From: Neorhizobium huautlense
GTDB taxonomy: Bacteria; Pseudomonadota; Alphaproteobacteria; Rhizobiales; Rhizobiaceae
Reading direction: 5' to 3'
Assembly: GCF_030811685.1 (NCBI RefSeq)
Contig: NZ_JAUSRF010000002.1
Location: 1 to 64,000 of the forward strand
DNA: 64,000 nt
The notes beneath the pieces were generated by a model. The model made no database searches and was not told the DNA's origin. It worked only from the letters and a program-made list of their open reading frames with translations. Both the position numbers and the translations under genes were made by a program. Within the stretch, counting starts at the first letter, position 1. Each line of letters opens with the position of its first letter. Shown here in pieces: positions 35,932 through 46,300 of this stretch.

Positions 35932-36315
35932 TCAATGCGGCTTGATTTCCTCGATCATCAATCGCAGCCCGTCTTCATTAAAAAACTCGCCATCGCGGAT
36001 AAGCGAACGGTCCTCGTCCAGCTTGCGCACGAGAGATGCCAGTCGCGCCTTGGCCTCTTTGTCCTCGACCAAGCCTTCACGGCCGGCGCGATAAAACACG
36101 ACGCCGGACCAGTTGACGCCAGCGCCCTTGAAGACTTTCACCATGTCCGGCCAACGCAGCTCGTCGCCCACAACATGCAGATAGGCGGAGCGCAACAGTT
36201 CCACTTTTGTCTCGCTGATCGAGACAAGAATGAACAACATGGTGAAGGAGCCGGCATCCGCATAGGTGTCGATCACCCAGTCGTCGAAATCGGTGTCAGT
36301 TGCCGGATTGCTCAC
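35932..36315 (-). CDS. Hypothetical protein coupled to selB/selC
   Basis: This 127-residue soluble protein has no family I recognise. It starts (GTG) [21 protein letters not shown] and ends MIEEIKPH; it is mixed alpha/beta and acidic, with no cysteine and no membrane segment. The GTG start has an AGGAG site and overlaps the selB stop codon (GTGA), so it is translated from the selB message. That message also carries tRNA-Sec just upstream of this start, so release of the tRNA would cut the transcript beside this gene. The function is unknown; a link to selenium metabolism is only positional. Confidence 0.75.
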   Translation of the reverse strand: MSNPATDTDFDDWVIDTYADAGSFTMLFILVSISETKVELLRSAYLHVVGDELRWPDMVKVFKGAGVNWSGVVFYRAGREGLVEDKEAKARLASLVRKLDEDRSLIRDGEFFNEDGLRLMIEEIKPH

Positions 36316-38366
36316 GATTTTTCTCCTGATGGCGGAAGAGAATGGGAGTCGAACCCACCCAGGACAGCGTCGCTGCCCCACCCGGATTTGAAGTCCGGAC
36401 GCCCCACCGGGGACGAATCTCTTCCATTTTCAGCATCATGAACGGACGGGCCGAACAGATCGAGCCGATGTGGATTGATACGGCGAAGATCGCCGCGCCG
36501 AAGGGTTACACCATGTCGATCGAAAAAGTCGAGGATTTCGATGGCAACCTTCCGGCCGCTCGTCACCCGGTCGCGGAAGGCGGAAGCGGAAAATTCGCCA
36601 TGCTCCGCCTCTGCCGCCACGTTGCGAATGATCTCGACCATTTCGGCGGTGGTGGAGCGCAAGAAAAAGTGATCGTTGCGTATCTGGTCGACACGGCCGA
36701 GCCGGGCACAGAGTTTCAAGACACGCCGGATCTCGCGTTCATCGCCGCCGATGAGATCGACAAGGTCGCGCACGCGCGGCGGTCGAAAACGGTTTTCGCC
36801 GATGAGATGCGGCAGGATTTCGGCGTAAAGCGCGTCTTCCATCTCACCCAGCTGGGCGATGTGGCCGGGCAGACGCACGAAGGCGCCTTCGAGAACGATC
36901 GTACCAAGGGCTGCTTCCGCACGCATCACAGCGAGGAAAGCGGGGGCGGGCAGGCGCGGTGTCATCGCCATACGCAGACGCTCGCGGCCCTGACCTTGCA
37001 GTTCCGGGTTTTCCGTGTGGAAGGCCGTCAGCAGGTCGGTGAGCTGTGTCGTGAAGGCGGCACGGTGTTTGGCCGACATGGCGTAGGCAATGCCGCCGGC
37101 TTCGACCAGCACGATGCCTGCCGCTTCTGTCGCAGCGTTCAGTTGCTGCGGCGACATGGCCCGGTCGCGGCCAAATGTGTTGAGGTCGACCAGATAGGAG
37201 GCGGTGTAGATGAGGGCCGACAGTTGTTCGGCGGCCGTGGGCTTGGCCGCTGCCGTCAGGTGTTCGAGCCGTTCGGGCGTGCGGCGTTTTCGGGCCGGCG
37301 GACGCAGGTCGACCAGCAAACCACCACCAATGGTGCGCTGGGCTGAAACATCGCGCAGGATAAATCGGTCACCGACGGCGGCGGCAATCGGGCGGTCGAG
37401 TACGAGTTGCACGCGGGCGGTGGCGCCGGGGGCGACCGGGCCTTCGAGCGGCACGATACGCACGCCGGCCTCGACGCTTTCATGGTGGAAACGGGCGGAG
37501 AACCATTGGCCGATCGCCTTTGGTTCGCTGGCAAGAACCCTCAGTTCGGCATCGATACGGTCGGTCGGGGCGTGCAGGGCGGGATCGACCACCATGTCGC
37601 CGCGGTGGATGGCATCCTTGGCGATCGCTTCGCCGGCAAGGTTGAGGGCGCAGCGCTGGCCGGCAAAACCGCGCTCGACGGCCATGTTCTGCGCATGGAT
37701 GGAACGCACGCGGGCGGACAGGCCGGAGGGCGAGACGGTGACGGCATCGCCTATGGCCACCGAACCGGAGAGAACCGTGCCGGTAACGACGGTGCCGGCA
37801 CCCGACAGCGTGAAGGAGCGATCGACGGCGAGGCGGAACCGGCCTTCGGTGGCGGTTTCGACCGTGTTGCGCTCGGCTTCTGCGAGGATTTTTTTCAGTT
37901 CCTCGATGCCCTGGCCTGTCGCGGCGGAGACCGGCAGGATGTCGATGCCTCTCAGCCGTGTCGGGGCGAGCAGAGCACGGATATCGTTGGTGACGGTCGC
38001 GATGCGGTCGGCATCAACCAGATCGGCTTTGGTGAGAGTAACGATGCCTCGAGAAATGCCGAGAAGGTCGAGAATGGCGAGATGTTCGCGGGTCTGCGGC
38101 TTGATGCCGTCATCGGCGGCGATCACCAGCAGCGCGAAATCGATGCCACCGGCGCCGGCCAGCATTGTGTGGATGAATTTTTCATGGCCGGGCACATCGA
38201 TGAACCCGGTGACAGCATCGCCCGCAAATTTCGCATAGGCGAAACCGAGATCGATGGTGATGCCGCGCGCCTTTTCTTCCTTCAGGCGGTCTGCATCGGT
38301 GCCGGTGAGGGCTTTCACCAGCGTCGTTTTGCCATGGTCGATATGGCCGGCGGTGCCGATGATCAT
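36312..38366 (-). CDS. selB: Selenocysteine-specific elongation factor SelB
   Basis: SelB carries Sec-tRNA to the ribosome and binds the SECIS hairpin. The 684-residue protein opens with a GTPase domain ([31 protein letters not shown]), then two beta-barrel domains, then C-terminal winged helices that bind RNA. E. coli SelB has 614 residues. Here the frame stays open through the tRNA-Sec gene, adding about 38 residues (the stretch with VGRPDFKSG is the anticodon arm read as protein). ATG 38366 overlaps the Sel1-repeat gene stop by 4 bases; longer upstream starts are shadows. Confidence 0.94.
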   Translation of the reverse strand: MIIGTAGHIDHGKTTLVKALTGTDADRLKEEKARGITIDLGFAYAKFAGDAVTGFIDVPGHEKFIHTMLAGAGGIDFALLVIAADDGIKPQTREHLAILDLLGISRGIVTLTKADLVDADRIATVTNDIRALLAPTRLRGIDILPVSAATGQGIEELKKILAEAERNTVETATEGRFRLAVDRSFTLSGAGTVVTGTVLSGSVAIGDAVTVSPSGLSARVRSIHAQNMAVERGFAGQRCALNLAGEAIAKDAIHRGDMVVDPALHAPTDRIDAELRVLASEPKAIGQWFSARFHHESVEAGVRIVPLEGPVAPGATARVQLVLDRPIAAAVGDRFILRDVSAQRTIGGGLLVDLRPPARKRRTPERLEHLTAAAKPTAAEQLSALIYTASYLVDLNTFGRDRAMSPQQLNAATEAAGIVLVEAGGIAYAMSAKHRAAFTTQLTDLLTAFHTENPELQGQGRERLRMAMTPRLPAPAFLAVMRAEAALGTIVLEGAFVRLPGHIAQLGEMEDALYAEILPHLIGENRFRPPRVRDLVDLIGGDEREIRRVLKLCARLGRVDQIRNDHFFLRSTTAEMVEIIRNVAAEAEHGEFSASAFRDRVTSGRKVAIEILDFFDRHGVTLRRGDLRRINPHRLDLFGPSVHDAENGRDSSPVGRPDFKSGWGSDAVLGGFDSHSLPPSGEKS
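36330..36425 (-). tRNA. selC: tRNA-Sec (TCA)
   Basis: The 96-nt gene includes an encoded CCA. The acceptor arm GGAAGAG pairs with CTCTTCC, the anticodon TCA is at complement 36389-36391 within GGACTTCAAATCC, the long variable arm is GC-rich and the T arm is GGGTTCGACTCCC-like. It decodes UGA as selenocysteine together with SelA, SelB and SelD. It lies on the same strand as selB and entirely inside the selB reading frame. Confidence 0.96.
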
Positions 38367-39193
38367 GGGGTGTCTCCCGCAATCATTTCGGCCAGCGGCA
38401 GTTTTGCCCGGCGTTCGGCTTCCGCGATATCCGGTGCGGACAGGTTTTCGCGCACGGGTGTCAGAAAGGGTTGGGCAAGGGCGCTGCCGCCATTCATGGC
38501 GTGGATAAGCCATGCCAGAGCCCCGATACGATCGACCGGCGTTCCGGCACCCATGTGGCAGGCGGCTCCCAGCATGGCCTGCGCGTCGGCATCCCCGCCT
38601 TCCGCACCCTTGCGCCACCAGATCACGGCCCTGGCCGGGTCGCGGTCCACACCGATGGCGTTGTGATAGAGCATGCCGAGACGGGTCATCGAGGCGGCAA
38701 CACCGCCTTCGGCTGCGCGTTCGGCCCAGAGTTTCGCTTCTGCGGGGTCGGAAGGGATGATTTCGCCTTCGAGCAGCAGCCAGCTCAGCATGTCCTGTGA
38801 TTCCGCATCGCCCTGTTCGGCGGCCATCCGGTAGAGTTTTGCGGCCTTGGCCGGATCGGCATCGGAGCCGGTGGCATCGCTGCCCTGCATGTGGAAGGCC
38901 GCGCAATTGCGCTGGCCGACGGGATCACCGGCGTCTGCGGAGAGTGTCAGCCATTTCAGTGCGAGCGGCCGGTCGGAAGGCACGCCAAGACCTTCGGCGA
39001 AACAGGCGCCGATATTGTTTTGCGCACGGGCATTGCCGGCGCGAGCGAGCGGTTCCCACAGCGCCAGCGCGGTGTCGTAGTCGCCGGCTTTGGCAGCGGC
39101 CAGCGCCGCGTCCATCTGTTCGGTGGTGGGATCGGCGACCGGTGTTGGCTCAGTGGTGCTGCGGCGGAAACGGTCAAGCCAGCGCATCGGCAT
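38363..39193 (-). CDS. Sel1-repeat (TPR-like) protein between selA and selB
   Basis: This 276-residue protein has at least five Sel1-like helical repeats of about 36 residues (for example [38 protein letters not shown] and [19 protein letters not shown]), a fold that mediates protein contacts. No signal peptide is seen. The start overlaps selA by 20 bases (a second ATG by 14), and the stop overlaps selB by 4 bases, so it is tightly embedded in the sel operon. Sel1 repeats are named after a worm gene, not after selenium. A scaffold or accessory role in Sec insertion is a positional guess. Confidence 0.85.
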   Translation of the reverse strand: MPMRWLDRFRRSTTEPTPVADPTTEQMDAALAAAKAGDYDTALALWEPLARAGNARAQNNIGACFAEGLGVPSDRPLALKWLTLSADAGDPVGQRNCAAFHMQGSDATGSDADPAKAAKLYRMAAEQGDAESQDMLSWLLLEGEIIPSDPAEAKLWAERAAEGGVAASMTRLGMLYHNAIGVDRDPARAVIWWRKGAEGGDADAQAMLGAACHMGAGTPVDRIGALAWLIHAMNGGSALAQPFLTPVRENLSAPDIAEAERRAKLPLAEMIAGDTP

Positions 39194-40574
39194 TCACGAA
39201 CGAAAGGCTGGAAAGGAGGGCGGTTTCATCGTTGAGGCAGCGCAGGTCGAGGATCAAGGCACCATCGCGAATATGCCCGAGGATGGGGCGGGGCAGGGCG
39301 CGAAACGCTGCGGCCAGCTTTTCAAGGGCGCTGCCGCTGGTGTGACCGATGCGAAGACCGGCGCTCGGGATCGTATCGACAGGCAGCGCGCCGGAGCCGA
39401 TCTGGCTGGAGCAGCGGCAGGTTTCGACCGTGTAGCCGAAACGGGTGAGCGTCTCGGAGACGGATGTCAACAGGCGTTCGGCCTGTTCGGCGATGTCGCT
39501 CTGGCGGCGCGACAGCATGCGCAGGGTCGGCAGGCGTTCACCCAACCGATCCGGGTCGCGATAGAGTTTCAGTGTCGCGGCAAGGGCGGCGATGCGGATC
39601 TTGTCGACGCGCAGCGCCCGCTTCAGCGGGTTGCGGTTGATCTCGGCGATCAGGTCGCGGCGGCCGACGATGAAACCGGCCTGCGGGCCGCCCAAAAGCT
39701 TGTCGCCGGAGAAGGTGACGAGATCCGCGCCCTCTGCGACGGCTTCACGAACGGTCGGCTCGCGGGCGAGACCGTATCGGGAGAGGTCTACCAGCGTGCC
39801 GGAGCCGAGATCGTTCAGCAGGGCAATGCCTGCATCTCTGGCGATCTTTGCAAGGTCCGCGCCGGAAACTTCAGCCGTAAAACCCTCGATGCGGTAATTG
39901 GACGTGTGCACCTTCAGGATCAGCGCCGTTTCTTCACGGATCGCGTTGCGGTAATCCTTCGGGTGGGTGCGGTTGGTGGTGCCGACTTCGACAAGCTGCA
40001 CGCCGGCGCGTTCCATGATGTCGGGCATGCGGAAGGCGCCGCCGATCTCGATCAGTTCTCCGCGTGAGACGATGGCCTGACGACCCGCGCCCACGGCGTT
40101 CAAGGCGATCAGCACGGCGGCGGCATTGTTGTTGACGATGGTGGCGTCCTCGGCGCCGGTCAGTTCGCAGAGCAGTTCGCGCAGGTGGCTGTCGCGTTCG
40201 CCGCGTTTGCCGGTGTCGAGGTCGAATTCGAGTGCTGCCGCTTCGCGCATGGCATCGACGGCGGCTTTCACCGCTTCCTCGGCCAGCAGCGCACGGCCGA
40301 GATTGGTGTGCAGCACGGTGCCGGTGAGGTTGATCAGCGGCCGCAGGTTGGAGCCGTCGCGATATTCGAGTTTGCTCGTCAGTGACGCGATAATGGCGGC
40401 GGCATCCGGCAGGGACGCGCCGCCGCGCACGGCGGTGCGGATCTCGTCGAGAAGCGTGCGCAACACCTCGGTGACGGTGGCGCGGCCATAGGTGTCCAGC
40501 AGCGGCGCCGTTTCCGGGGTTTTCAAAATCTGGTCCACCGATGGGAGGTGGCGCAAACTCGAAAGATTCGCCAT
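39174..40574 (-). CDS. selA: L-seryl-tRNA(Sec) selenium transferase SelA
   Basis: SelA converts Ser-tRNA-Sec to Sec-tRNA-Sec using selenophosphate. The 466-residue PLP enzyme has the Schiff-base lysine at K292 in TFSGDKLLGGPQAG. The N-terminal domain (LPSVDQIL...LLDTYGRATVTEVLR, given in part) binds the tRNA D-arm, and NLTGTVLHTNLGRA is the conserved start of the catalytic core. It begins 4 bases after fdhE stops. It uses the product of SelD and the tRNA encoded by selC in the same cluster. Confidence 0.96.
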   Translation of the reverse strand: MANLSSLRHLPSVDQILKTPETAPLLDTYGRATVTEVLRTLLDEIRTAVRGGASLPDAAAIIASLTSKLEYRDGSNLRPLINLTGTVLHTNLGRALLAEEAVKAAVDAMREAAALEFDLDTGKRGERDSHLRELLCELTGAEDATIVNNNAAAVLIALNAVGAGRQAIVSRGELIEIGGAFRMPDIMERAGVQLVEVGTTNRTHPKDYRNAIREETALILKVHTSNYRIEGFTAEVSGADLAKIARDAGIALLNDLGSGTLVDLSRYGLAREPTVREAVAEGADLVTFSGDKLLGGPQAGFIVGRRDLIAEINRNPLKRALRVDKIRIAALAATLKLYRDPDRLGERLPTLRMLSRRQSDIAEQAERLLTSVSETLTRFGYTVETCRCSSQIGSGALPVDTIPSAGLRIGHTSGSALEKLAAAFRALPRPILGHIRDGALILDLRCLNDETALLSSLSFVNADALA

Positions 40575-40578
40575 GGTC

Positions 40579-41511
40579 TCAATACCCCACGAGGAAGGGA
40601 TCGAAACCGGCGCGTTTGTATTCGCTGTCCTTCATCAGCAGATCGAGGCCGAGGCTGGCGACATCATCGGCGATGATTTCCAGCGACGGGTTCCTGTTCT
40701 GGTAGAGGATCTTTGTCCAGCTTTTGCACTCGTCGCAGACTTCCGCTTTGATGACGGCGGTCTTGCCTTCCGGATCACCCTCGATCTCGACGGCGCGGTA
40801 ACCGACGCCCTTGGTGGTGCCGCAGGCGATGCATTTCACACGCACCTCGTTCCACATGGTGGCGCATCCGGCGCAGCAGGCATAACGCGCGCCCTCGGCA
40901 CCCTGCACACCGATCACCATGGAGCCAACCGGCTTGCCGCCGCAGGAGGGGCAGACGCCCGGTGCGACCGGCACGAGTTTCAGTGCATCGAGACCGGCTG
41001 CGAGGCGTGCGGCATGAACCTGCGTCGCGGCGGCGATATAGAGGTGATGGGCCAAGCCCTCGACCGGCATAGTATCGGCGATGACATTGCCGATCATCCA
41101 TTCGAGCGTGTCTTCACCGGCGGCAATGACAGCCTCAAGAGCCTGTTGTGCCGCTGCCGGTTTCTCGATTGTTTTGGCGCGTTCGAGGAAGAGAGCGAGC
41201 GTCCTGCGAAAATCCTCGCTTTTGACCATGGCGGCACGATCGATCGGCGGCATGGTGTTTTCACGGGCACGAGCGACCTGATCGGCGTCAATCGGTGTCA
41301 CCGGCGGCAGTTCTTCGATGAGCTTCGCCTGCAGATCGGCGATCGCGCTCAGAAATTTCAGGTAAGGGCCGAGATTGCTCGTCTCGGCAAGGATCTTGAA
41401 ACGGGTGGCGCGTTCCTTGAAGAAACGGGCGGTGTTCGGCATCAGGGCAAAGGGTGCCTTGGAAATACCGCCGATCATTGAGGGATCGGGCTGAATGGAA
41501 GATGCGGACAT
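40579..41511 (-). CDS. fdhE: Formate dehydrogenase accessory protein FdhE
   Basis: FdhE is a 310-residue cytoplasmic factor needed for maturation of exported formate dehydrogenases. Four zinc- or iron-binding cysteine pairs are visible in the C-terminal two thirds: CPSCGG, CCAGCA, CIACGT and CDECKS, the rubredoxin-like arrangement of the family. The ATG at 41511 with a GAGG site is preferred over an upstream in-frame start. It lies 137 bases after the gamma subunit gene, with a strong hairpin between, and just before selA. Confidence 0.94.
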   Translation of the reverse strand: MSASSIQPDPSMIGGISKAPFALMPNTARFFKERATRFKILAETSNLGPYLKFLSAIADLQAKLIEELPPVTPIDADQVARARENTMPPIDRAAMVKSEDFRRTLALFLERAKTIEKPAAAQQALEAVIAAGEDTLEWMIGNVIADTMPVEGLAHHLYIAAATQVHAARLAAGLDALKLVPVAPGVCPSCGGKPVGSMVIGVQGAEGARYACCAGCATMWNEVRVKCIACGTTKGVGYRAVEIEGDPEGKTAVIKAEVCDECKSWTKILYQNRNPSLEIIADDVASLGLDLLMKDSEYKRAGFDPFLVGY

Positions 41512-41600
41512 AAAACCTCGCAGGGCCGACCGGCCACAGCTTTCGCTAATCAAGCGTACCGGCCTTGATGGCTCGCGACACGCACTTCAGGGATATGGTC

Positions 41601-41634
41601 AGCCGCGCGCCAAAAAAGAAGGCGCGCGGCTTTT
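41601..41634. terminator. Strong hairpin between fdoI and fdhE
   Basis: A perfect 11-bp stem (AGCCGCGCGCC with GGCGCGCGGCT) encloses a 9-base A-rich loop. T-rich sequence follows only on the plus strand, so for the minus-strand operon it is more likely an mRNA stabiliser or partial attenuator separating the three structural genes from fdhE-sel. Confidence 0.55.
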
Positions 41635-41648
41635 GCCGTCTGTGGGGG

Positions 41649-42350
41649 TTATTCTGCCGGATCAATCCTGCCGCGTCCAGCGATGTCCTTCAGCCACTTG
41701 CGGTGGTGTCGCCATGCCCAGCCGCCCGTCACGGTGCCGCGGGTCATGGCCCGGATCGTGCCGCGCGTCCAGATGGCCGCATAAACGTGCAGGATGAAGA
41801 CCAGAATGATGGCAACGGCTGCGAGCGAATGCAGAAGCAGCGCGATACGCTGCGTCGGAATGCTCGTCAGGTGGCCAAAATACTGTTCCCAGGCCATGAT
41901 GCCGGTGACGATCAACACGATGATGAGGGCCGCCATGCCCCAGAAGATGAACTTCTGGCCGGCATTGTACTTGCCGAGTTCAGGCAGGTTTTCCTCATGG
42001 CCGCCGATCACGTCGGTGATCCGCGAGGCCCATTTCACATCGTCTCGGTTCGGCAGGTTCAGCTTCCACAACTGCGCAAACAGGATGAAGAAGGAGATGA
42101 ACAGCACGACGCCGATCCATGGATGGAGCCAGCGCGTCATCTGCCCGCCGCCGAACAGTTCGGTGAGGAAGAACAGCGACGGATGGAACATGGCAAGGCC
42201 GGACAATAGCAACAGGATCAGGCTGATCGCCGTCACCCAGTGGTTGATGCGTTTGCCGGGTCCGTAACGGACCACCTCGACGGGCGGTCCGCGACGGATC
42301 GAATCCTCACTGCCGAGTTTCGTATGTTTTGTGCCGGCAGGCGTGCTCAT
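41649..42350 (-). CDS. fdoI: Formate dehydrogenase gamma subunit, cytochrome b556
   Basis: This 233-residue membrane diheme cytochrome b passes electrons from the beta subunit to quinone. Four membrane spans are visible (about 40-60, 75-97, 133-153 and 170-192). Heme-ligand histidines are expected in RINHWVTA, WLHPWIG and LLHSLAAV...LHVYAAIW. The C terminus VTGGWAWRHHRKWL is typical of FdnI/FdoI. The start overlaps the beta-subunit stop by one base (TGATG). Confidence 0.94.
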   Translation of the reverse strand: MSTPAGTKHTKLGSEDSIRRGPPVEVVRYGPGKRINHWVTAISLILLLLSGLAMFHPSLFFLTELFGGGQMTRWLHPWIGVVLFISFFILFAQLWKLNLPNRDDVKWASRITDVIGGHEENLPELGKYNAGQKFIFWGMAALIIVLIVTGIMAWEQYFGHLTSIPTQRIALLLHSLAAVAIILVFILHVYAAIWTRGTIRAMTRGTVTGGWAWRHHRKWLKDIAGRGRIDPAE

Positions 42351-43342
42351 CAGGCATCCTCCTCGCGCTTTTCAGCATGTTCGACGCTTTCGTCGACCAG
42401 TTCCTTCGCCTCTTCCTCCTCGTGTTTCGACACGCGGTTGGCCTTGGCGAAAAGGCCGTGCAGGATGGTGCCGGCAGCGGCCAGACTCATGACGGCGAGG
42501 CCTGCATATTTGGTCGCACCCTTCCATGTCTGCACGACGGCGGAAATCTTCGGATCGACCGGCAGGTCGGCATAGATCTGCGGCTTGTCGTTATGGTGCA
42601 GCACATACATGACATGCGTGCCGCCGACGCCCGGAGGATCGTAGAGCCCGGCATTGGCGTAACCGCGCGACTTCAGGTCGGCGATGCGGCCTTCCGCGTG
42701 CTTCTTCATGTCTTCCTTGGTGCCGAAGACGATTGCCTGGGTGGGACAGGCCTTTGCGCAGGCAGGGCCCTGACCCACGGCAACACGGTCGGAACAGAGC
42801 GTGCATTTGTAGGCACGGTGATCCGCCTTGGAGATGCGGGGAATGTTGAAGGGACAGCCCTTCACGCAATAACCGCAGCCGATGCAGTTGTCGTGGATGA
42901 AGTCGACGATGCCGTTGGAATATTGCACGATTGCGCCGGGTGCCGGACAGGCTTTCAGGCAGCCCGGATCGGCGCAATGCATGCAGCCGTCCTTGCGGAT
43001 CAGCCATTCCAGATTGTCGGTTTCCGGATTGACCCATTCGGTGAACCGCATGAGCGTGAACATGTCGGCAGTGAGGTCATGCGGGTTCTCATAGACCCCG
43101 ACATTTTCGCCGACAGCCGGATTGGTGTCGTTCCACTCCACGCAGGCCGACTGGCAGGCCTTGCAGCCGATGCATTTCGACACGTCGATGAGTTTCGCGA
43201 CGGGGGTGAGCTGCCGCTCAGGCTGCGGCAGCTCGGAGGTTGCAGAGCGACGGATGAGGTCGCGCTGCGTCAGGTTGGTTTCCATCGGCTGCACCGGCGG
43301 ATTGCTGACGGCGGTGCGTGGGCTGTCCATGGTATTGGCCAT
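42350..43342 (-). CDS. fdoH: Formate dehydrogenase beta subunit, 4x[4Fe-4S]
   Basis: This 330-residue electron-transfer subunit carries four ferredoxin-type clusters: [37 protein letters not shown] and [19 protein letters not shown]-terminal membrane helix (about 283-302) anchors it, and an acidic tail follows ([17 protein letters not shown]). The order and spacing match FdnH/FdoH. It starts within the alpha-subunit stop (one-base overlap) and is probably exported with the Tat-dependent alpha subunit. Confidence 0.95.
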   Translation of the reverse strand: MANTMDSPRTAVSNPPVQPMETNLTQRDLIRRSATSELPQPERQLTPVAKLIDVSKCIGCKACQSACVEWNDTNPAVGENVGVYENPHDLTADMFTLMRFTEWVNPETDNLEWLIRKDGCMHCADPGCLKACPAPGAIVQYSNGIVDFIHDNCIGCGYCVKGCPFNIPRISKADHRAYKCTLCSDRVAVGQGPACAKACPTQAIVFGTKEDMKKHAEGRIADLKSRGYANAGLYDPPGVGGTHVMYVLHHNDKPQIYADLPVDPKISAVVQTWKGATKYAGLAVMSLAAAGTILHGLFAKANRVSKHEEEEAKELVDESVEHAEKREEDA

Positions 43343-46300
43343 CAGACGTTCACCTCCTTGTCCTTGGGTGCGGTCGAGGGTTCGATATTGACGAGGAACG
43401 CCTTCGATTCCGGGGTCTCTATATTGGCGTCACCGACAAAGGCTGCGAGCGAATTGGGGCCAAAGCCCTTTTTCGCCGAGCCGGTAAAGCCCCAGTGCAG
43501 CGGGATGCCGACGATATGAACCGGCTTTCCGTCGCAGATGAGGGGCCGGATGCGCTTCGTCACCACGGCCTTGGCCTTTACCGAACCACGTTTCGACCAC
43601 ACGCGGACCCAGCCGCCGTGAGCGATGTTCTTCTCTGCTGCCAGCTCTTCCGAGATTTCCACGAAGAATTCCGGCTGAAGCGCCGAGTTCACCCGGTTGT
43701 GCTTCGTCCAGTAGTGGAAATGTTCGGTCAGACGGTAGGAGGTCGCCGCATAGGGGAACTCCGCCGACGTGCCGAGCTGTGCCGCATCAGAGGCGAATAC
43801 ACGAGCAACCGGGTTGCCGCGCATCTTCCGATTGAAGACGTTTTCGACCGGACTTTCGAAAGGCTCCATATGGGCCGGGAACGGACCATCACGCATCATG
43901 CCGCGTACGAACAGCCGCGATACGCCTTCCTGGTTCATGATGAACGGGCCGACATCCTGGGGTTTCGCCGTAGGGGCGATATCCGGGACGTCATAACCGG
44001 TCCACTTTGCACCATCCCACTCCAGGAGCTTGCGGGTGGGGTCCCAGGGCTTGCCGTTGATGTCCGCAGACGCACGGTTATAGAGCGTGCGGCGGTTCAG
44101 CGGCCAGGCAAACGTCCAGCCCAGATAGGCGCCGGTTTCGTCCGGGTCGTGATTGTCACGACGCCCCATATTGTTGCCCTGCTCGTTCCAGCAGCCGGAA
44201 TAGATCCAGCAGCCGGACATGGTGGAGCCATCGTCCTTCAGTTGCGAGAAGTTGACCACCTGCTTGCCGGCGGCCACCAGAACCTTGGTCGGATCGGTCG
44301 GGTCCATGACATCAGACAGCGCACGGCCGTTGATCTCCTTCGCCAGTTCTTCCGCCGTCGGTTCGTTCTCGTCCTCGTATTCCCAGGACAGGTTGAGGAT
44401 CGGATCGGGGAAGGCGCCGCCTTCCTTGGCGTACAGTGCACGCATCCTCAGGAAGATCTGCGCGACGATCCACGAGTCATGCTTGGCTTCGCCCGGAGGC
44501 GAACTTGCCTGCCAGTGCCACTGCAACCAGCGGCCCGAATTGGTCAGCGAGCCGTCTTCCTCCGCAAAGCAGGTGGACGGCAGCTGGAACACTTCGGTCT
44601 GGATCGAGGCCGTATCGACATCGTTGAAGTCGCCGTGATTTTCCCAGAAACGCGCTGTTTCCGTTTCCAGTGGATCCATCGTCACCATGAACTTCAGCTT
44701 CGAAAGTGAAGACGTGACCTTGGTACGGTTGGGGAAGGCGAGGATCGGGTTGAAACCCTGGCAGATATAGCCGTTGACCTTGCCGTTGTTCATCAGTTCG
44801 AACATGCGAAGCACATCGTATGCCGGAACGTCGAGCTTTGGCAGGTAGTTGAACGCCCAGCCGTTTTCTGCTGTCGCTGCATCGCCCCACATGGCCTTCT
44901 GGAAGGAGACCATGAACTTCCTGTAGTTCTGCCAGTAGCTGGTCTGACCCGGACGAAGCGGCTTGAACTGACGCGTCGACATATAGGTCTCGAAGTCGGT
45001 GTCCTTCTCGCTCGGCATCGTCAGATAACCGGTCAGAAGGTGCGACATCAGGCCGAGGTCGGTGAGCCCCTGGATGTTCGAGTGACCGCGAAGGGCGTTC
45101 ATGCCACCACCGCGTACACCGATATTGCCGAGGATCAGCTGCAGCATCGCCATGGCGCGGATGTTCTGCGAACCCTTGGAATGCTGGGTCCAGCCGAGCG
45201 CATACATGGACGTCATCGTTTTCGTCGGCGTCGAGCATTCCGAGATCATCTCGGCCACCTTCAGGAACTTGTCCTTCGGGGTGCCGCAGACCTGTTCGAC
45301 CAGTTCCGGCGTGTAAGGTGCGAGATGCTCCTTCAGCAGGTTCCAGACGCAACGCGGATGTTCCAGCGTCGGGTCGGTCACGGCAAAACCGTCCTCGCCG
45401 ATCACGTAATCCCAGGTCGAGCGGTCGTAATCGCGCTTTTCCTCGTTGTAGCCGGTGAACAGGCCATCCTTGTATCCAAAGCCGTCCTTGACGATGTAGG
45501 ACGCATTGGTGAAGGCCTTCATATAATCCCACTGCACGCGGCCGTTATCGATGCAGTACTTCATCACGCCGTTGAGGAAAGCGATGTCCGAACCCTGACG
45601 GATCGGGGCATAGAAGTCTGATACGGAGGCCGTGCGGGTGTAGCGCGGGTCAACGACGATAAGCTTGGCACCGCGATGGGCCTTTGCTTCCGTCACCCAC
45701 TTGAAACCGCAGGGATGTGCTTCCGCCGCGTTGCCGCCCATGACGACGACGAGGTCGGTATTCTTGATGTCAGTCCAGGCGTTGGTCATTGCGCCACGGC
45801 CGAATGTTGGGGCGAGACTCGCCACCGTTGGGCCGTGTCAGACGCGTGCCTGATTGTCGAAACCTACAATGCCTATCGACTTGGCGAACTTGAAGGTCGC
45901 CCATGCCGTTTCATTGGATGTAGCCGACGCTGCGAGCATGCCCGTCGTCGTCCAGCGGTTGACGTCCAGACCCTTCTCGTTTTTCAGAAGAAGGTTGGCG
46001 TCGCGGTCGTCCTTCATCAGCCGCGCGATGCGATCGAGAGCCTCGTCCCAGGACATGCGTTCGAACTTGTCCGAGCCAGGCTTGCGGTGCATCGGGTAAA
46101 GGAGGCGGGTGGGGGACTTCACGAAGTCCTTGAGGGCCGCCCCCTTGGGACAGAGCGTCCCGCGATTGGTCGGATGGTCGACATCGCCTTCGATGTGAAC
46201 GACTTCCGCCTTGTCGCCCTTGCGCACGTCACCCTTGGAATAGATGATGATGCCGCAGGCGACGGAACAGTAGGGACAGGTCTGGCGGGTTTCGGTGGTC

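Noticed and set aside
36312..38906. 864-residue frame for selB
   Set aside because: The first 180 codons are the wrong frame of the Sel1-repeat gene; the GTPase start [13 protein letters not shown] at 38366 is the true N terminus.
45825..45840. Apparent nonsense mutation splitting the formate dehydrogenase gene
   Set aside because: The TGA is at the known selenocysteine position, a SECIS-like hairpin follows, and all sel genes are present, so it is a Sec codon and not a pseudogene.
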